Assembly: GCA_029268385.1 (NCBI GenBank)
Contig: JAQWPG010000008.1
Location: 78,378-142,377, forward strand
DNA length: 64,000 nt
Origin: Gammaproteobacteria bacterium
Lineage (GTDB): Bacteria > Pseudomonadota > Gammaproteobacteria > Poriferisulfidales > GCA-002705445
Direction: 5' to 3'
Shown: positions 51,785 to 59,702 of the stretch, one piece after another
Position numbering within the stretch: position 1 is the stretch's first letter
Layout: every line of letters begins with the position of its first letter
Translations under genes and position numbers: made by a program
Notes under the pieces: model-generated
Told to the model about the DNA's origin: nothing
The model's input: the letters and a program-made list of their open reading frames with translations, nothing else
Databases searched by the model: none

Positions 51785-53441
51785 ATATACTATTCTTTTT
51801 CTTTGTTCCTATTACTTTTCCTAAGCCATGTAAATAATCATCCTGAATTGCATAATTTTGATAATTGACGGAATAAAAATCATCAAAAAAAGGCTTTATA
51901 ACTTTCTCAATTTCTTTATCGTAATCAGGAGCGACACGTAAAACTTTTTTATCAGTATAATCACTAACGAATTCGTGGTCTGCAATTAATAGTTGTCCTG
52001 ACTTCATAACATATCTTGGAGCATTAAACATTTCTTCTTTATCCTCCAGCATATCGTAAATAGTTACATCTGCGTCTGCACCAACTCCCAAATGACCTTT
52101 GTCTTTTAACCCTAAACACTTTGCGGGCCCAGCTCTTGTAATGATGCAAATTTCATTTAATGTATACTCTCTTTTTAATTCTCCTAATATTGTGCTGTTC
52201 ATGGCTTTTTGATTAACACTTCTCATTGCCACTTTTCTAAATTCATAATCCATTAATAATTTTATCACCAACGGGTAATTAGCGAATGAGCCTCCGTTTG
52301 GATGATCTGTTGACAAAACTATTCTCCATGGGTCTTTAGATAATAAAAATATTTCTAAACCTATAGCCCATTGAAGCGCATGGGTATAAATCATTCCCTG
52401 GTAATCAAATGGTAAAATTCCACAGCCACTTTCACACTCGGTATCTGCATTTACCCACTTTTCTTTTTTATAACCTCTTAAAAGATAAGTTAGAGGAGCG
52501 TCAGCAGTCATAAACATTGCTTTTCCAAACATTACTTGCCCAACATCGCATGTTATATTTTGGTGTTCATTAACGTAATCAGTAATTTCTTTAGAAGCTG
52601 ATTTCGGTGGTTTTCCAACTTCTCCAGCATAACTATTAAACTGAATATGAGCGACATGCAGTCTTCTATCGCCTGCTGTTTTCATAGTTTCTAAAGTAGT
52701 GTCATAGTTACCACTATGACCAAGATTATTACAATGAATATGGGGAGGATGAGGCAATCCTAATTCATGAACTGCATCAATAAATGCTTCAATAACTTTT
52801 CTTGGTGCAATATCGGTAGCCTTACTATCCTCATCAATGCTTTTTACGTTTAAATTTTTGTGGCCTTTCCAAGGCTCGTCTCCACCAGGATTTACTAATT
52901 TAACAGTATATGCTTTAGTTGCATTTAACCACCATGCAACCGCTTCTTTAAATTCGGCAAATCGTCCCTCAGCTATCAAACTTTGTAAAAATAAATTATT
53001 ACCCAAGAGAACATAAAAACCATTATCGATAATTGGAGTGTCATACATTTCTTCCAATGCATGTCTTGCAGTCAAAGGTGGTACTGCCGCTTCCATTGCA
53101 GTTGTGTAACCAAGTGTTGCATATCTATATCCCGTGGCAAATGTTGACGGGACTATTCCCCCTGACCCTGACTGAGTATTAGGAGTTTTAAAATGAGGGT
53201 CTAGCCTATGGTCTTCTGGCATTAATTTTCTTGCCAAATTAACTTTAGGGCCAGTTATATGACAATGTATATCAACTCCGCCTGGCATTACCGCCATGCC
53301 TTTTGCATCTATCACTTTAGCTGATTTAGAAACTTCAGAAACAATCTTTCCGTCTTTTATGCAAATATCAACAACCTTTCCGTCAATATTGTTTGTTGGG
53401 TCAAAGACTATACCATTTATGATACGAATTTCATTATTCAT
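51774..53441 (-). CDS. fhcA: Formylmethanofuran hydrolase subunit FhcA/FwdA (amidohydrolase)
   Basis: FhcA hydrolyses formylmethanofuran to methanofuran and formate at a binuclear zinc site. The metal ligands of the family are all visible: His59 and His61 (D-I-H-C-H), Lys181 in V-K-L-V-N-P-G-G (carboxylated Lys position), His236 (H-I-H-C-N-N), His265 region (H-V-A-H-I-Q) and Asp379 (S-T-D-H-P-N-G-G). The length (555) is normal. If FhcB is active, formate made here would pass through an internal tunnel to the Mo/W site, as in archaeal FwdABC. Confidence 0.95.
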   Translation of the reverse strand: MNNEIRIINGIVFDPTNNIDGKVVDICIKDGKIVSEVSKSAKVIDAKGMAVMPGGVDIHCHITGPKVNLARKLMPEDHRLDPHFKTPNTQSGSGGIVPSTFATGYRYATLGYTTAMEAAVPPLTARHALEEMYDTPIIDNGFYVLLGNNLFLQSLIAEGRFAEFKEAVAWWLNATKAYTVKLVNPGGDEPWKGHKNLNVKSIDEDSKATDIAPRKVIEAFIDAVHELGLPHPPHIHCNNLGHSGNYDTTLETMKTAGDRRLHVAHIQFNSYAGEVGKPPKSASKEITDYVNEHQNITCDVGQVMFGKAMFMTADAPLTYLLRGYKKEKWVNADTECESGCGILPFDYQGMIYTHALQWAIGLEIFLLSKDPWRIVLSTDHPNGGSFANYPLVIKLLMDYEFRKVAMRSVNQKAMNSTILGELKREYTLNEICIITRAGPAKCLGLKDKGHLGVGADADVTIYDMLEDKEEMFNAPRYVMKSGQLLIADHEFVSDYTDKKVLRVAPDYDKEIEKVIKPFFDDFYSVNYQNYAIQDDYLHGLGKVIGTKKKNSIYEN

Positions 53442-53482
53442 AATTTAACTTAAACCTTTATAATATTTTTGATTATATGTAC

Positions 53483-54853
53483 TTACATGTACTTTTTAGT
53501 TGCGTATGGTCTATTTGCTTTCTTAGACAACTCATTTACTTTTTTTCTAAGTTTTGTTAATACCTCTAAGTCACTAGGGAATGGTGAATCAAAAGCAGGT
53601 CTTAAACTAATTGGGACATCATCCATTCTATAAACTGTACCGCCAGTATTAATACCATACGTACTTGTTTGAATAGAAACGTGGGCAGCCTCACTAGTTG
53701 GAGTATTTTTAGTATCAATAGATATTAATTTACATTTATCACTAGTTATATGATCTATTGCAGGTTTTGGAAAATTAGCTACCGGATCGCTTGCAATAAT
53801 TAAAGCTGCGTCTGCTTCTTTCCTTGATAAAGTATCAACCGTTGTAAATTCCCCAGGATTAAATCTTGGATGCCCTCTACTAAAATTAACACCAAATGGA
53901 TACCCTGTCTGCCAAGATACGACATTATCAGCACCTGTTACATTACCGTGTCCTCTTGCTGGTTTAGCTACAAAATGTGTAAATTCATTTAAATCTGTGG
54001 CTAGAGCCATTAGAGCCCCAGAGTTGAAATGTCTTCCTCTGCTCATAGTTAAGCCCATTCCAAAGAATATAACTCCGTAATTACAATTCTTCATTCTTTG
54101 AAAAAGATCTTCAACAACTTCTTTTTCAACACCGCAAATATCTTTGCAGTCATCGGGAATGTCTACACCTTTGCATGCAGCTCTTAACATCCACAATAAT
54201 TCAAAATCTTTTCCAGGTTTTAACTGGAGAAATATATCTGAAACACCTGCTGTTTTTGTATGTCTTATGTCTACTATCACAACTGTTCTGTCATCTTTAC
54301 CATTTGGAGTGTACATACCTTCAGGCGTGACTGCATACCTAGCAAAATGTCTTGGGTGTGCTTCCGCTGGGTTGCCTCCCCAATACATTACAAAATCTGC
54401 TCTATTTTTTACTTCGCCTAAAGTCATTGTTGGCTCTCCAACGCCTTGAAATGCCATTCCTGAAGGACCGTGACAAACCGATGTTGTGGTATCAATTGTA
54501 CCACCACAATCATCCATTATAGGTGCGCAATGTCTTTGTGCCTCACATACAGTGTCACTCATGCCATATAATATTGGGAATTTTGCGTCCATCAAGATTT
54601 TAGCCGCTTCATTAATTGCGTCGTCTAACGGAACTTCTTTGCCGGCAATTCTTGCTATCGGCTTATCTTCTATCACATGGTTTAAAAACCATGATTTACC
54701 AAGAACGCATGCATCTTTGGCTTTAGTTATTACTTTCTTATCCATGTCTACTGTTAAAGTTATATCATCGCAACAACAACCACAAAAAGTACATGTAGCA
54801 TTTTCAACTATTTTTTCATTTACTACTTTAATATCTTTGCTTGCCGCACTCAT
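53483..54853 (-). CDS. fhcB: FhcB/FwdB with intact Fe-S and Mo/W-pterin site motifs
   Basis: FwdB is the formate dehydrogenase-like subunit. This 456-residue protein keeps the N-terminal cluster motif C-T-F-C-G-C-C-C-D-D (Cys21, 24, 26-28) with Cys49 in D-A-C-V-L-G, and S-V-C-H-G-P at 125-130, where Cys127-His128 match the Mo/W ligand Cys and its His in archaeal FwdB/FmdB. N-F-S-R-G-H-P-R-F-N-P-G-E follows near residue 320. FhcB of Methylobacterium, as I recall it, is shorter (about 35 kDa) and lacks these residues. This one looks redox-competent, which would also require molybdopterin synthesis elsewhere in the genome. Confidence 0.9.
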   Translation of the reverse strand: MSAASKDIKVVNEKIVENATCTFCGCCCDDITLTVDMDKKVITKAKDACVLGKSWFLNHVIEDKPIARIAGKEVPLDDAINEAAKILMDAKFPILYGMSDTVCEAQRHCAPIMDDCGGTIDTTTSVCHGPSGMAFQGVGEPTMTLGEVKNRADFVMYWGGNPAEAHPRHFARYAVTPEGMYTPNGKDDRTVVIVDIRHTKTAGVSDIFLQLKPGKDFELLWMLRAACKGVDIPDDCKDICGVEKEVVEDLFQRMKNCNYGVIFFGMGLTMSRGRHFNSGALMALATDLNEFTHFVAKPARGHGNVTGADNVVSWQTGYPFGVNFSRGHPRFNPGEFTTVDTLSRKEADAALIIASDPVANFPKPAIDHITSDKCKLISIDTKNTPTSEAAHVSIQTSTYGINTGGTVYRMDDVPISLRPAFDSPFPSDLEVLTKLRKKVNELSKKANRPYATKKYM

Positions 54854-54883
54854 AATATCTCCTTTATTAACTTCAACAATAAA

Positions 54884-55276
54884 TTAACCTACCGCTGTTT
54901 TTGGCGGTAATGCTGTTTTCTTTTTTACACCTTTCTTAATAAATTCCACATCTATAGTCATTCCTTTTGAAGCAGGCATACCTGTTCCACAAGTCTCACC
55001 ATCAAACAAGCAACTTGACGGAGGGCCGTAAGGTATAAATGCATAACCAATTGGGAGTTTGCCTTCTTTTAGAACTTTGACTTGAACTTCGGTTTCACCG
55101 ATATGATTGCTTATTTTTACGATATCAGCAGTTTCCAAACCCAACTCTTGAGCGTCTTCGAAACTTAATTCCAACGTAGTTGTGACCCTTATATACTCTT
55201 CCTTAAGTTTACCCTTATTCAGTCCCACTCCCTGCTTCGAAGAGCGGCCTGGTATAAGTATTAGTTGTCCTTTCAT
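54884..55276 (-). CDS. fmdD: FmdD/FwdD-like molybdopterin dinucleotide-binding subunit
   Basis: The 130-residue protein has the FwdD pattern: an initial I-P-G-R-S-S-K-Q-G, then a barrel with A-D-I-V-K-I-S-N-H-I-G-E, F-I-P-Y-G-P-P-S-S and the C-G-T-G-M-P-A-S-K-G end motif, comparable to the T-H-G-T-G-M-P-x-x-K-G of archaeal D subunits. FwdD covers the pterin cofactor bound by FwdB. As far as I know the studied bacterial Fhc complexes (ABCD with D as the formyltransferase) have no such subunit. It is the first gene of the operon, 30 bases before fhcB. Confidence 0.85.
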   Translation of the reverse strand: MKGQLILIPGRSSKQGVGLNKGKLKEEYIRVTTTLELSFEDAQELGLETADIVKISNHIGETEVQVKVLKEGKLPIGYAFIPYGPPSSCLFDGETCGTGMPASKGMTIDVEFIKKGVKKKTALPPKTAVG

Positions 55277-55347
55277 TGCATCATTACGTTTTTCCTAAGC
55301 CTTTTATATACCTGAATATTGTTATTTACCTATATTAACTTATGCTT

Positions 55348-55389
55348 ATTAAGATAACCTATTATAGGTAATAAAACAACTATCTTAAT
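55348..55389 (-). promoter_or_regulatory. Nested inverted repeats over a TATAAT box upstream of fmdD
   Basis: A perfect 9-bp inverted repeat (ATTAAGATA at 55348-55356 and TATCTTAAT at 55381-55389) encloses a 13-bp palindrome (ACCTAT-T-ATAGGT, 55357-55369) whose centre reads TATAAT on the minus strand. It lies between tRNA-Thr and fmdD, about 70 bases upstream of the fmdD start. It looks like an operator over a promoter of the C1 operon; a structured RNA element or tRNA 3' processing hairpin is the alternative. Confidence 0.5.
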
Positions 55390-55406
55390 ATTACCATAGT
55401 AGTATG

Positions 55407-55482
55407 TGGAGCCGCCTGTCAGAATCGAACTGACTACCTGCTGATTACAAAACAACTGCTCTACCAAATGAGCTAAGGCGGC
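55407..55482 (-). tRNA. tRNA-Thr (TGT anticodon)
   Basis: Acceptor GCCGCCT/AGGCGGC, D-stem GCTC/GAGC, anticodon loop TTTGTAA, T-stem GTCAG/CTGAC and an encoded CCA. The anticodon stem GTTGT/TCAGC has a G-U pair and a U-U mismatch at 31-39 next to the loop. Confidence 0.95.
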
Positions 55483-55487
55483 AATTT

Positions 55488-56225
55488 TCATGCTTCCAGT
55501 ACTACAAGACCATCAAAAAGAAGTGATTCTACATGTATTAAAGGGTAGTTACAATTATCTATTATATCTTTAGCATTTCCTCCAGTTACATATATTTCCA
55601 CAACGCAATCTTTAGACTTGATCATTTTATCTAAAATATTATTTATTGCATAGTAAGCTGATATCAGTGACCCATTTTCAATGCAAGAACGAGTGTTTTT
55701 TGAAAAAATATCAGCAACTAATCGTTCCTCGGAAAAATCAAAATCTAGCATTTCGTGAAAAATATTATCAATCAAATTTTTTCCCGGCAGAATGATTCCA
55801 CCTATATGATTTTTACTTGAATCGAGATAATCAATTGTAGTTGCAGTGCCTGCATCAATAACTATAAGATCATTTTTTGTTTTAGTGGAAGCGCCAACTA
55901 AATTTAATGCCCTATCTGCTCCTAGCCTTTTTATATTATCATTATAAGCTAAAGTAATATGTTTCTGACAATCTTCAGATGAAAAAAACTTAAAAATATT
56001 TTTCATGTCTTGAGGAAAATCGCTAACAATAGAATTAATAATGCTTTCATTCAAAACATTACAACAAAGAATTTTATCGCACCCCATGCTTTTTATTTTT
56101 GCAATCATGCCATCAAAAATTAGTCTGTCGTTATAGCTATGTTTTTGAAATGAAATTATATTATCATTTTCAATAAATGCTATTTTATAATTAGTGTGAC
56201 CAAAATCTATTGCGCAATAGCTCAT
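55488..56225 (-). CDS. coaX: Type III pantothenate kinase CoaX
   Basis: CoaX phosphorylates pantothenate at the start of coenzyme A synthesis. I-D-F-G-H-T-N-Y-K near the start (ATP-binding), G-A-D-R-A-L-N-L-V-G-A near 105 (pantothenate site) and D-A-G-T-A-T-T-I-D are typical of the ASKHA fold. The length (245) is normal. It overlaps the birA stop by four bases, the birA-coaX pairing common in Gammaproteobacteria. Confidence 0.95.
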   Translation of the reverse strand: MSYCAIDFGHTNYKIAFIENDNIISFQKHSYNDRLIFDGMIAKIKSMGCDKILCCNVLNESIINSIVSDFPQDMKNIFKFFSSEDCQKHITLAYNDNIKRLGADRALNLVGASTKTKNDLIVIDAGTATTIDYLDSSKNHIGGIILPGKNLIDNIFHEMLDFDFSEERLVADIFSKNTRSCIENGSLISAYYAINNILDKMIKSKDCVVEIYVTGGNAKDIIDNCNYPLIHVESLLFDGLVVLEA

Positions 56226-57025
56226 ATTTTAGTTATTTTAACCTCATTATATTCGTATAAATTAATCTTATTGTCATGAAAACAACAAAATTGTCCAAAC
56301 TCATTAATACCCATTAAAGTTGTTTTTATTTTTTCATTATCAATCATAATAGTTTTTAATTTATTGTAATTATAATCTATATTATTCCAATCTTCCGAAA
56401 GGTTCTTAAAATCACACAATTCAAATTCAGACAATGATTCTAAGACTGCATTTAGTAAAATTGCTGCTATTTCGCTCCTACTTAAACTTAGATTTTTTTT
56501 TATAGATGAAAGCCCTGCTACATCTTGATCAATATTTTTTTTATCATCATTCGAAACCTTTATATTTAGACCAACACCAACGACCAAGTATATTTTAGAA
56601 TCTTTTCGATGAACTGAGTCAATTAGTATCCCCCCAATTTTAGCTCCTTCAAATACTAAATCATTTGGCCATTTAGTGCTAATCTTCTTAAAACCTTTTT
56701 TATGGAGCTCTTTTGCTAACTTAATAGCAATGAAGTAATTTAACATATGGGGCATTTTTAAAGTCTTTTCGAAATTCCAAGCAACAGAAAAACAAACGTT
56801 TTTTTCTGTAGAAACCCAGGATTTATTAGATAGCCCTCTACCGCAAGTTTGGTTCTCAGCAAAGCATGTATGGCCATTTGGATACACGCAATTTTTTTCC
56901 ATCAAAATGTTATTGGTTGATGAAGTATTTTCAAATACCTGAATCACTGGCGTTAGTAATTTTGATTCTATTGGAAGTGAATCCCGTATATAATACGGAT
57001 TTAGTAAATCATCAAAATTTTTCAT
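56222..57025 (-). CDS. birA: Biotin-[acetyl-CoA-carboxylase] ligase BirA, no HTH domain
   Basis: BirA attaches biotin to the carboxyl carrier protein. T-S-S-T-N-N, G-R-G-L-S-N-K-S-W and K-W-P-N-D-L-V-F-E-G-A-K-I-G-G-I-L are the catalytic-domain motifs. There is no N-terminal winged-helix domain, so it should not act as a repressor. The open frame reaches 57082, but the 19 extra hydrophobic residues would lie opposite glnS; the internal Met of M-K-N-F-D-D-L-L at 57025 is preferred. That ATG overlaps the glnS ATG on the other strand (CATG). Confidence 0.9.
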   Translation of the reverse strand: MKNFDDLLNPYYIRDSLPIESKLLTPVIQVFENTSSTNNILMEKNCVYPNGHTCFAENQTCGRGLSNKSWVSTEKNVCFSVAWNFEKTLKMPHMLNYFIAIKLAKELHKKGFKKISTKWPNDLVFEGAKIGGILIDSVHRKDSKIYLVVGVGLNIKVSNDDKKNIDQDVAGLSSIKKNLSLSRSEIAAILLNAVLESLSEFELCDFKNLSEDWNNIDYNYNKLKTIMIDNEKIKTTLMGINEFGQFCCFHDNKINLYEYNEVKITKI

Positions 57026-58667
57026 GAATAAGCCTACAAACAAAAATTTTATTACAAATATAATTGATAATGATAATAACACTAATAAATTTAGTGGGCG
57101 AGTTCAGACTAGATTTCCTCCTGAGCCAAATGGGTATCTTCATATAGGCCATGCAAAGTCTATATGCTTAAATTTTGAGATCTCAAAATCTTATAACGGA
57201 AAGTGTAATTTGAGATTCGACGACACAAACCCTGAAAAAGAAAATGTTGAATTTATAGAGTCAATAAAAAAAGATATTGAGTGGCTTGGCTACCAATGGG
57301 ATGAAATGCATTTTGCATCTGATTATTTTAATAATCTTTATAATTATGCATTGAAACTTATCAGTGAAGGTTATGCTTATATTGATTCATCTAGTCCTGA
57401 TGAAATAAAAAGAGAAAGAGGTACATTAACGGAACCTGGAATTAATAGTAAAGATAGAGATAGGGCTATCGAAGAAAACCTAAAAATATTTGAAGAAATG
57501 AAAAATGGTAAACATGAAGACGGTAAATATATTTTAAGACTTAAAATTGATATGTCTTCACCTAATATAAACATGCGCGATCCAATAATTTATCGTATAA
57601 AAAATTTTAAGCATCACAAAACCGGTAATGATTGGTGTATTTATCCAATGTATGATTTCACACATTGTATTTCAGATGCAATTGAAAATGTTACTCACTC
57701 CCTATGCACACTTGAATTTGAAGATCATCGAGAACTGTATGATTGGATTATAAAAAAAATTGGACATGTAAATAAACCTCAGCAAATAGAATTTGCAAGA
57801 TTAGCGTTAGAACATAATTTAATGAGCAAAAGAAAACTTAGTCAATTAGTTGAAGAAAAATATGTATCGGGTTGGGATGACCCAAGGATGCCGACAATAT
57901 CAGGAATGAGAAGAAGAGGTTTCACTCCAAATTCCATTAAAGATTTCTGTAGTAGAATTGGTATAACGAAAAAAAATAGTTCTATTGAAATGGGGGTTTT
58001 AGAAAATACAATTAGAGAAGAGTTAAATCTAACAGCAAGAAGAATTATGGGGGTGCTGGACCCATTGAAAATAACAATCACAAATTATCCAGAAAATGAT
58101 AGTGAAGAAATTTTTGCCTCTAATAATCCAAATAAAGACAATGAAGGTAAAAGAGGCATTACTATTTCAAAGCATATATTTATTGATAAGAATGATTTTA
58201 TGGAGATTCCAGAAAAAAAATATTTTAGATTGGCTCCTGGAAAAGAAGTCAGACTCAGACACGCTTTTAATATAGTTTGCAATAATATTGTTAAAGATAA
58301 TTCTGGGAATATTATAGAATTAGAGTGCACTTTTGATCCTGTAAGCAGGGATATGAGTAAAGGAAATAAAGTTAAAGGAATGATACATTGGGTTGATGCT
58401 AATAACTGTGTTGATGCAACAGTAAACATTTATGACAGACTATTTAGTGACCCTAATCCATTAAATCTTAAAAGCTTTAATAAAAAATCGTTAATTGTTA
58501 AAAAAAACGCGAAGATTGAAAAAAATGTTAATTTAAATAATTATGAAGAAAGGTATCAATTTGAGCGAGTAGGCTATTTTATCAGAGATAATAAATCATC
58601 GAATAAAAATATTGTTTATAATAAAATAGTTTCGTTAAAAGACTCTTGGAAAAAAATAAGTAAATAA
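57024..58667 (+). CDS. glnS: Glutaminyl-tRNA synthetase
   Basis: GlnRS charges tRNA-Gln directly. P-P-E-P-N-G-Y-L-H-I-G-H-A-K-S holds the HIGH motif and L-M-S-K-R-K-L the KMSKS-like motif. The N-terminus P-T-N-K-N-F-I-T-N-I-I-D aligns with the E. coli start, so the ATG at 57024 is well supported. The length (547) is normal. It opens a + strand group with the glutaredoxin, TusE-like and PpiC genes. Confidence 0.98.
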   Translation: MNKPTNKNFITNIIDNDNNTNKFSGRVQTRFPPEPNGYLHIGHAKSICLNFEISKSYNGKCNLRFDDTNPEKENVEFIESIKKDIEWLGYQWDEMHFASDYFNNLYNYALKLISEGYAYIDSSSPDEIKRERGTLTEPGINSKDRDRAIEENLKIFEEMKNGKHEDGKYILRLKIDMSSPNINMRDPIIYRIKNFKHHKTGNDWCIYPMYDFTHCISDAIENVTHSLCTLEFEDHRELYDWIIKKIGHVNKPQQIEFARLALEHNLMSKRKLSQLVEEKYVSGWDDPRMPTISGMRRRGFTPNSIKDFCSRIGITKKNSSIEMGVLENTIREELNLTARRIMGVLDPLKITITNYPENDSEEIFASNNPNKDNEGKRGITISKHIFIDKNDFMEIPEKKYFRLAPGKEVRLRHAFNIVCNNIVKDNSGNIIELECTFDPVSRDMSKGNKVKGMIHWVDANNCVDATVNIYDRLFSDPNPLNLKSFNKKSLIVKKNAKIEKNVNLNNYEERYQFERVGYFIRDNKSSNKNIVYNKIVSLKDSWKKISK

Positions 58668-58677
58668 AGGAATATAA

Positions 58678-59037
58678 ATGAAAATAGTTAGGTGGATTTT
58701 AGGACGTATAATTTTAATATTAGATTTTATTACCAGACCAAAAAAATTAAGCAGGACTAAAGAAGAGCAAGATAAGCTTGATGAAAAATTTAAGAATTAT
58801 AGTTTATATGAGTTCCGCACTTGCCCATTTTGTGTGAAGACAAGAAGATTTTTAAGAAAAAATTCTATTAATATTGAAATTAAAGATTCAAGAGGCAATA
58901 AAGTGTATCGAGAAGAATTAAAAAAATATGGCGGTAAAATACAAGTACCATGCTTAAGAATTAAAAAAGAAGGTGGTTCGGATGAGTGGCTTTATGAATC
59001 TAATGATATAATTAAATATCTAGAAAATAAAATTTAG
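58678..59037 (+). CDS. Glutaredoxin-like protein with an N-terminal hydrophobic anchor
   Basis: The 119 residues comprise a hydrophobic N-terminal stretch (about 4-19), a basic/charged linker, and a glutaredoxin/GST-N thioredoxin fold with the dithiol motif C49-P-F-C52 and a Val-Pro (V-P-C-L-R) cis-Pro site. It is probably tethered to the inner membrane facing the cytoplasm. It is 10 bases after glnS and 3 bases before the TusE-like gene. Confidence 0.88.
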   Translation: MKIVRWILGRIILILDFITRPKKLSRTKEEQDKLDEKFKNYSLYEFRTCPFCVKTRRFLRKNSINIEIKDSRGNKVYREELKKYGGKIQVPCLRIKKEGGSDEWLYESNDIIKYLENKI

Positions 59038-59040
59038 GCC

Positions 59041-59370
59041 ATGAAAAATTATAATAAATTAACTGATGATGATGGCTTTCTACTAGACCCAGAAGAATGG
59101 GATAGCGCATTTGCAATACATAGCGCTGACAGAATTAATATACAATTAACTAGTGACCATTGGTTAGTTATAAATATGATTAGAAAACAATATGAAAAAT
59201 CTATGAGAGTTCCAGAGTTAAGACATATTTTAAAATCAATAAAATCTGAAATGGGAGAAAATAAAGCTACAAGAAAATTTGTGTATAGCCTTTTTCCTTA
59301 TGGGTATGGACAGCAAGGCTGTTTAATTGCAGGAATGAGACAACCTAAAAAACTTTGGCTAGACTTATAA
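59041..59370 (+). CDS. TusE/DsrC family protein lacking the C-terminal cysteine
   Basis: TusE passes sulphur for 2-thiolation of tRNA wobble uridines. The 109-residue protein has the fold motifs D-x-x-G-F-L-L-D-P-E-E-W, L-T-S-D-H-W and L-F-P-Y-G-Y-G-Q-Q-G-C-L-I-A-G. The usual penultimate sulphur-carrying Cys (P-V-K-C-I in E. coli) is absent: the end reads P-K-K-L-W-L-D-L. Instead it keeps Cys94, the position of the second DsrC cysteine, which TusE normally lacks. Its function may therefore differ from TusE. Confidence 0.85.
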   Translation: MKNYNKLTDDDGFLLDPEEWDSAFAIHSADRINIQLTSDHWLVINMIRKQYEKSMRVPELRHILKSIKSEMGENKATRKFVYSLFPYGYGQQGCLIAGMRQPKKLWLDL

Positions 59371-59419
59371 ATAAAACGAATGTAACCTTATTAAAAATTT
59401 TAATCTATTAGGGGGCGTA

Positions 59420-59701
59420 ATGACTCAAGCAACAGCAAGACATATATTAGTAGAAAGTGAGGAGCAATGTCTTAGTTTAAAAAAAGAAATTGAAGCAGGT
59501 CTTGATTTTGCTGAGGCCGCAAAGACAAATTCTTCATGTCCATCTGGTGGGAATGGTGGAGATCTTGGCTCATTTAGCCCAGGACAAATGGTCAAAGAAT
59601 TTAATGATGTAGTTTTTACAGGGGAATTAAACAAGATTCACGGACCTGTTCAAACTCAATTTGGATATCATTTGATAGAAATTACTAGTAGAGAAGATTG
59701 A
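59420..59701 (+). CDS. ppiC: Parvulin-type peptidyl-prolyl isomerase PpiC
   Basis: This is a single-domain cytoplasmic parvulin of 93 residues, the size of E. coli PpiC. A-R-H-I-L-V, G-G-D-L-G-S-F-S-P-G-Q-M-V-K-E-F and T-Q-F-G-Y-H-L-I are the family motifs. The start is preceded by a clear GGGGG-rich ribosome site. It ends one base before the convergent exported-protein gene. Confidence 0.95.
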   Translation: MTQATARHILVESEEQCLSLKKEIEAGLDFAEAAKTNSSCPSGGNGGDLGSFSPGQMVKEFNDVVFTGELNKIHGPVQTQFGYHLIEITSRED

Positions 59702-59702
59702 T

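Noticed and set aside
57026..57082. N-terminal extension of birA to the first ATG of the open frame
   Set aside because: The 19 extra residues are hydrophobic, unlike BirA, and lie opposite glnS coding sequence whose start is fixed by homology.
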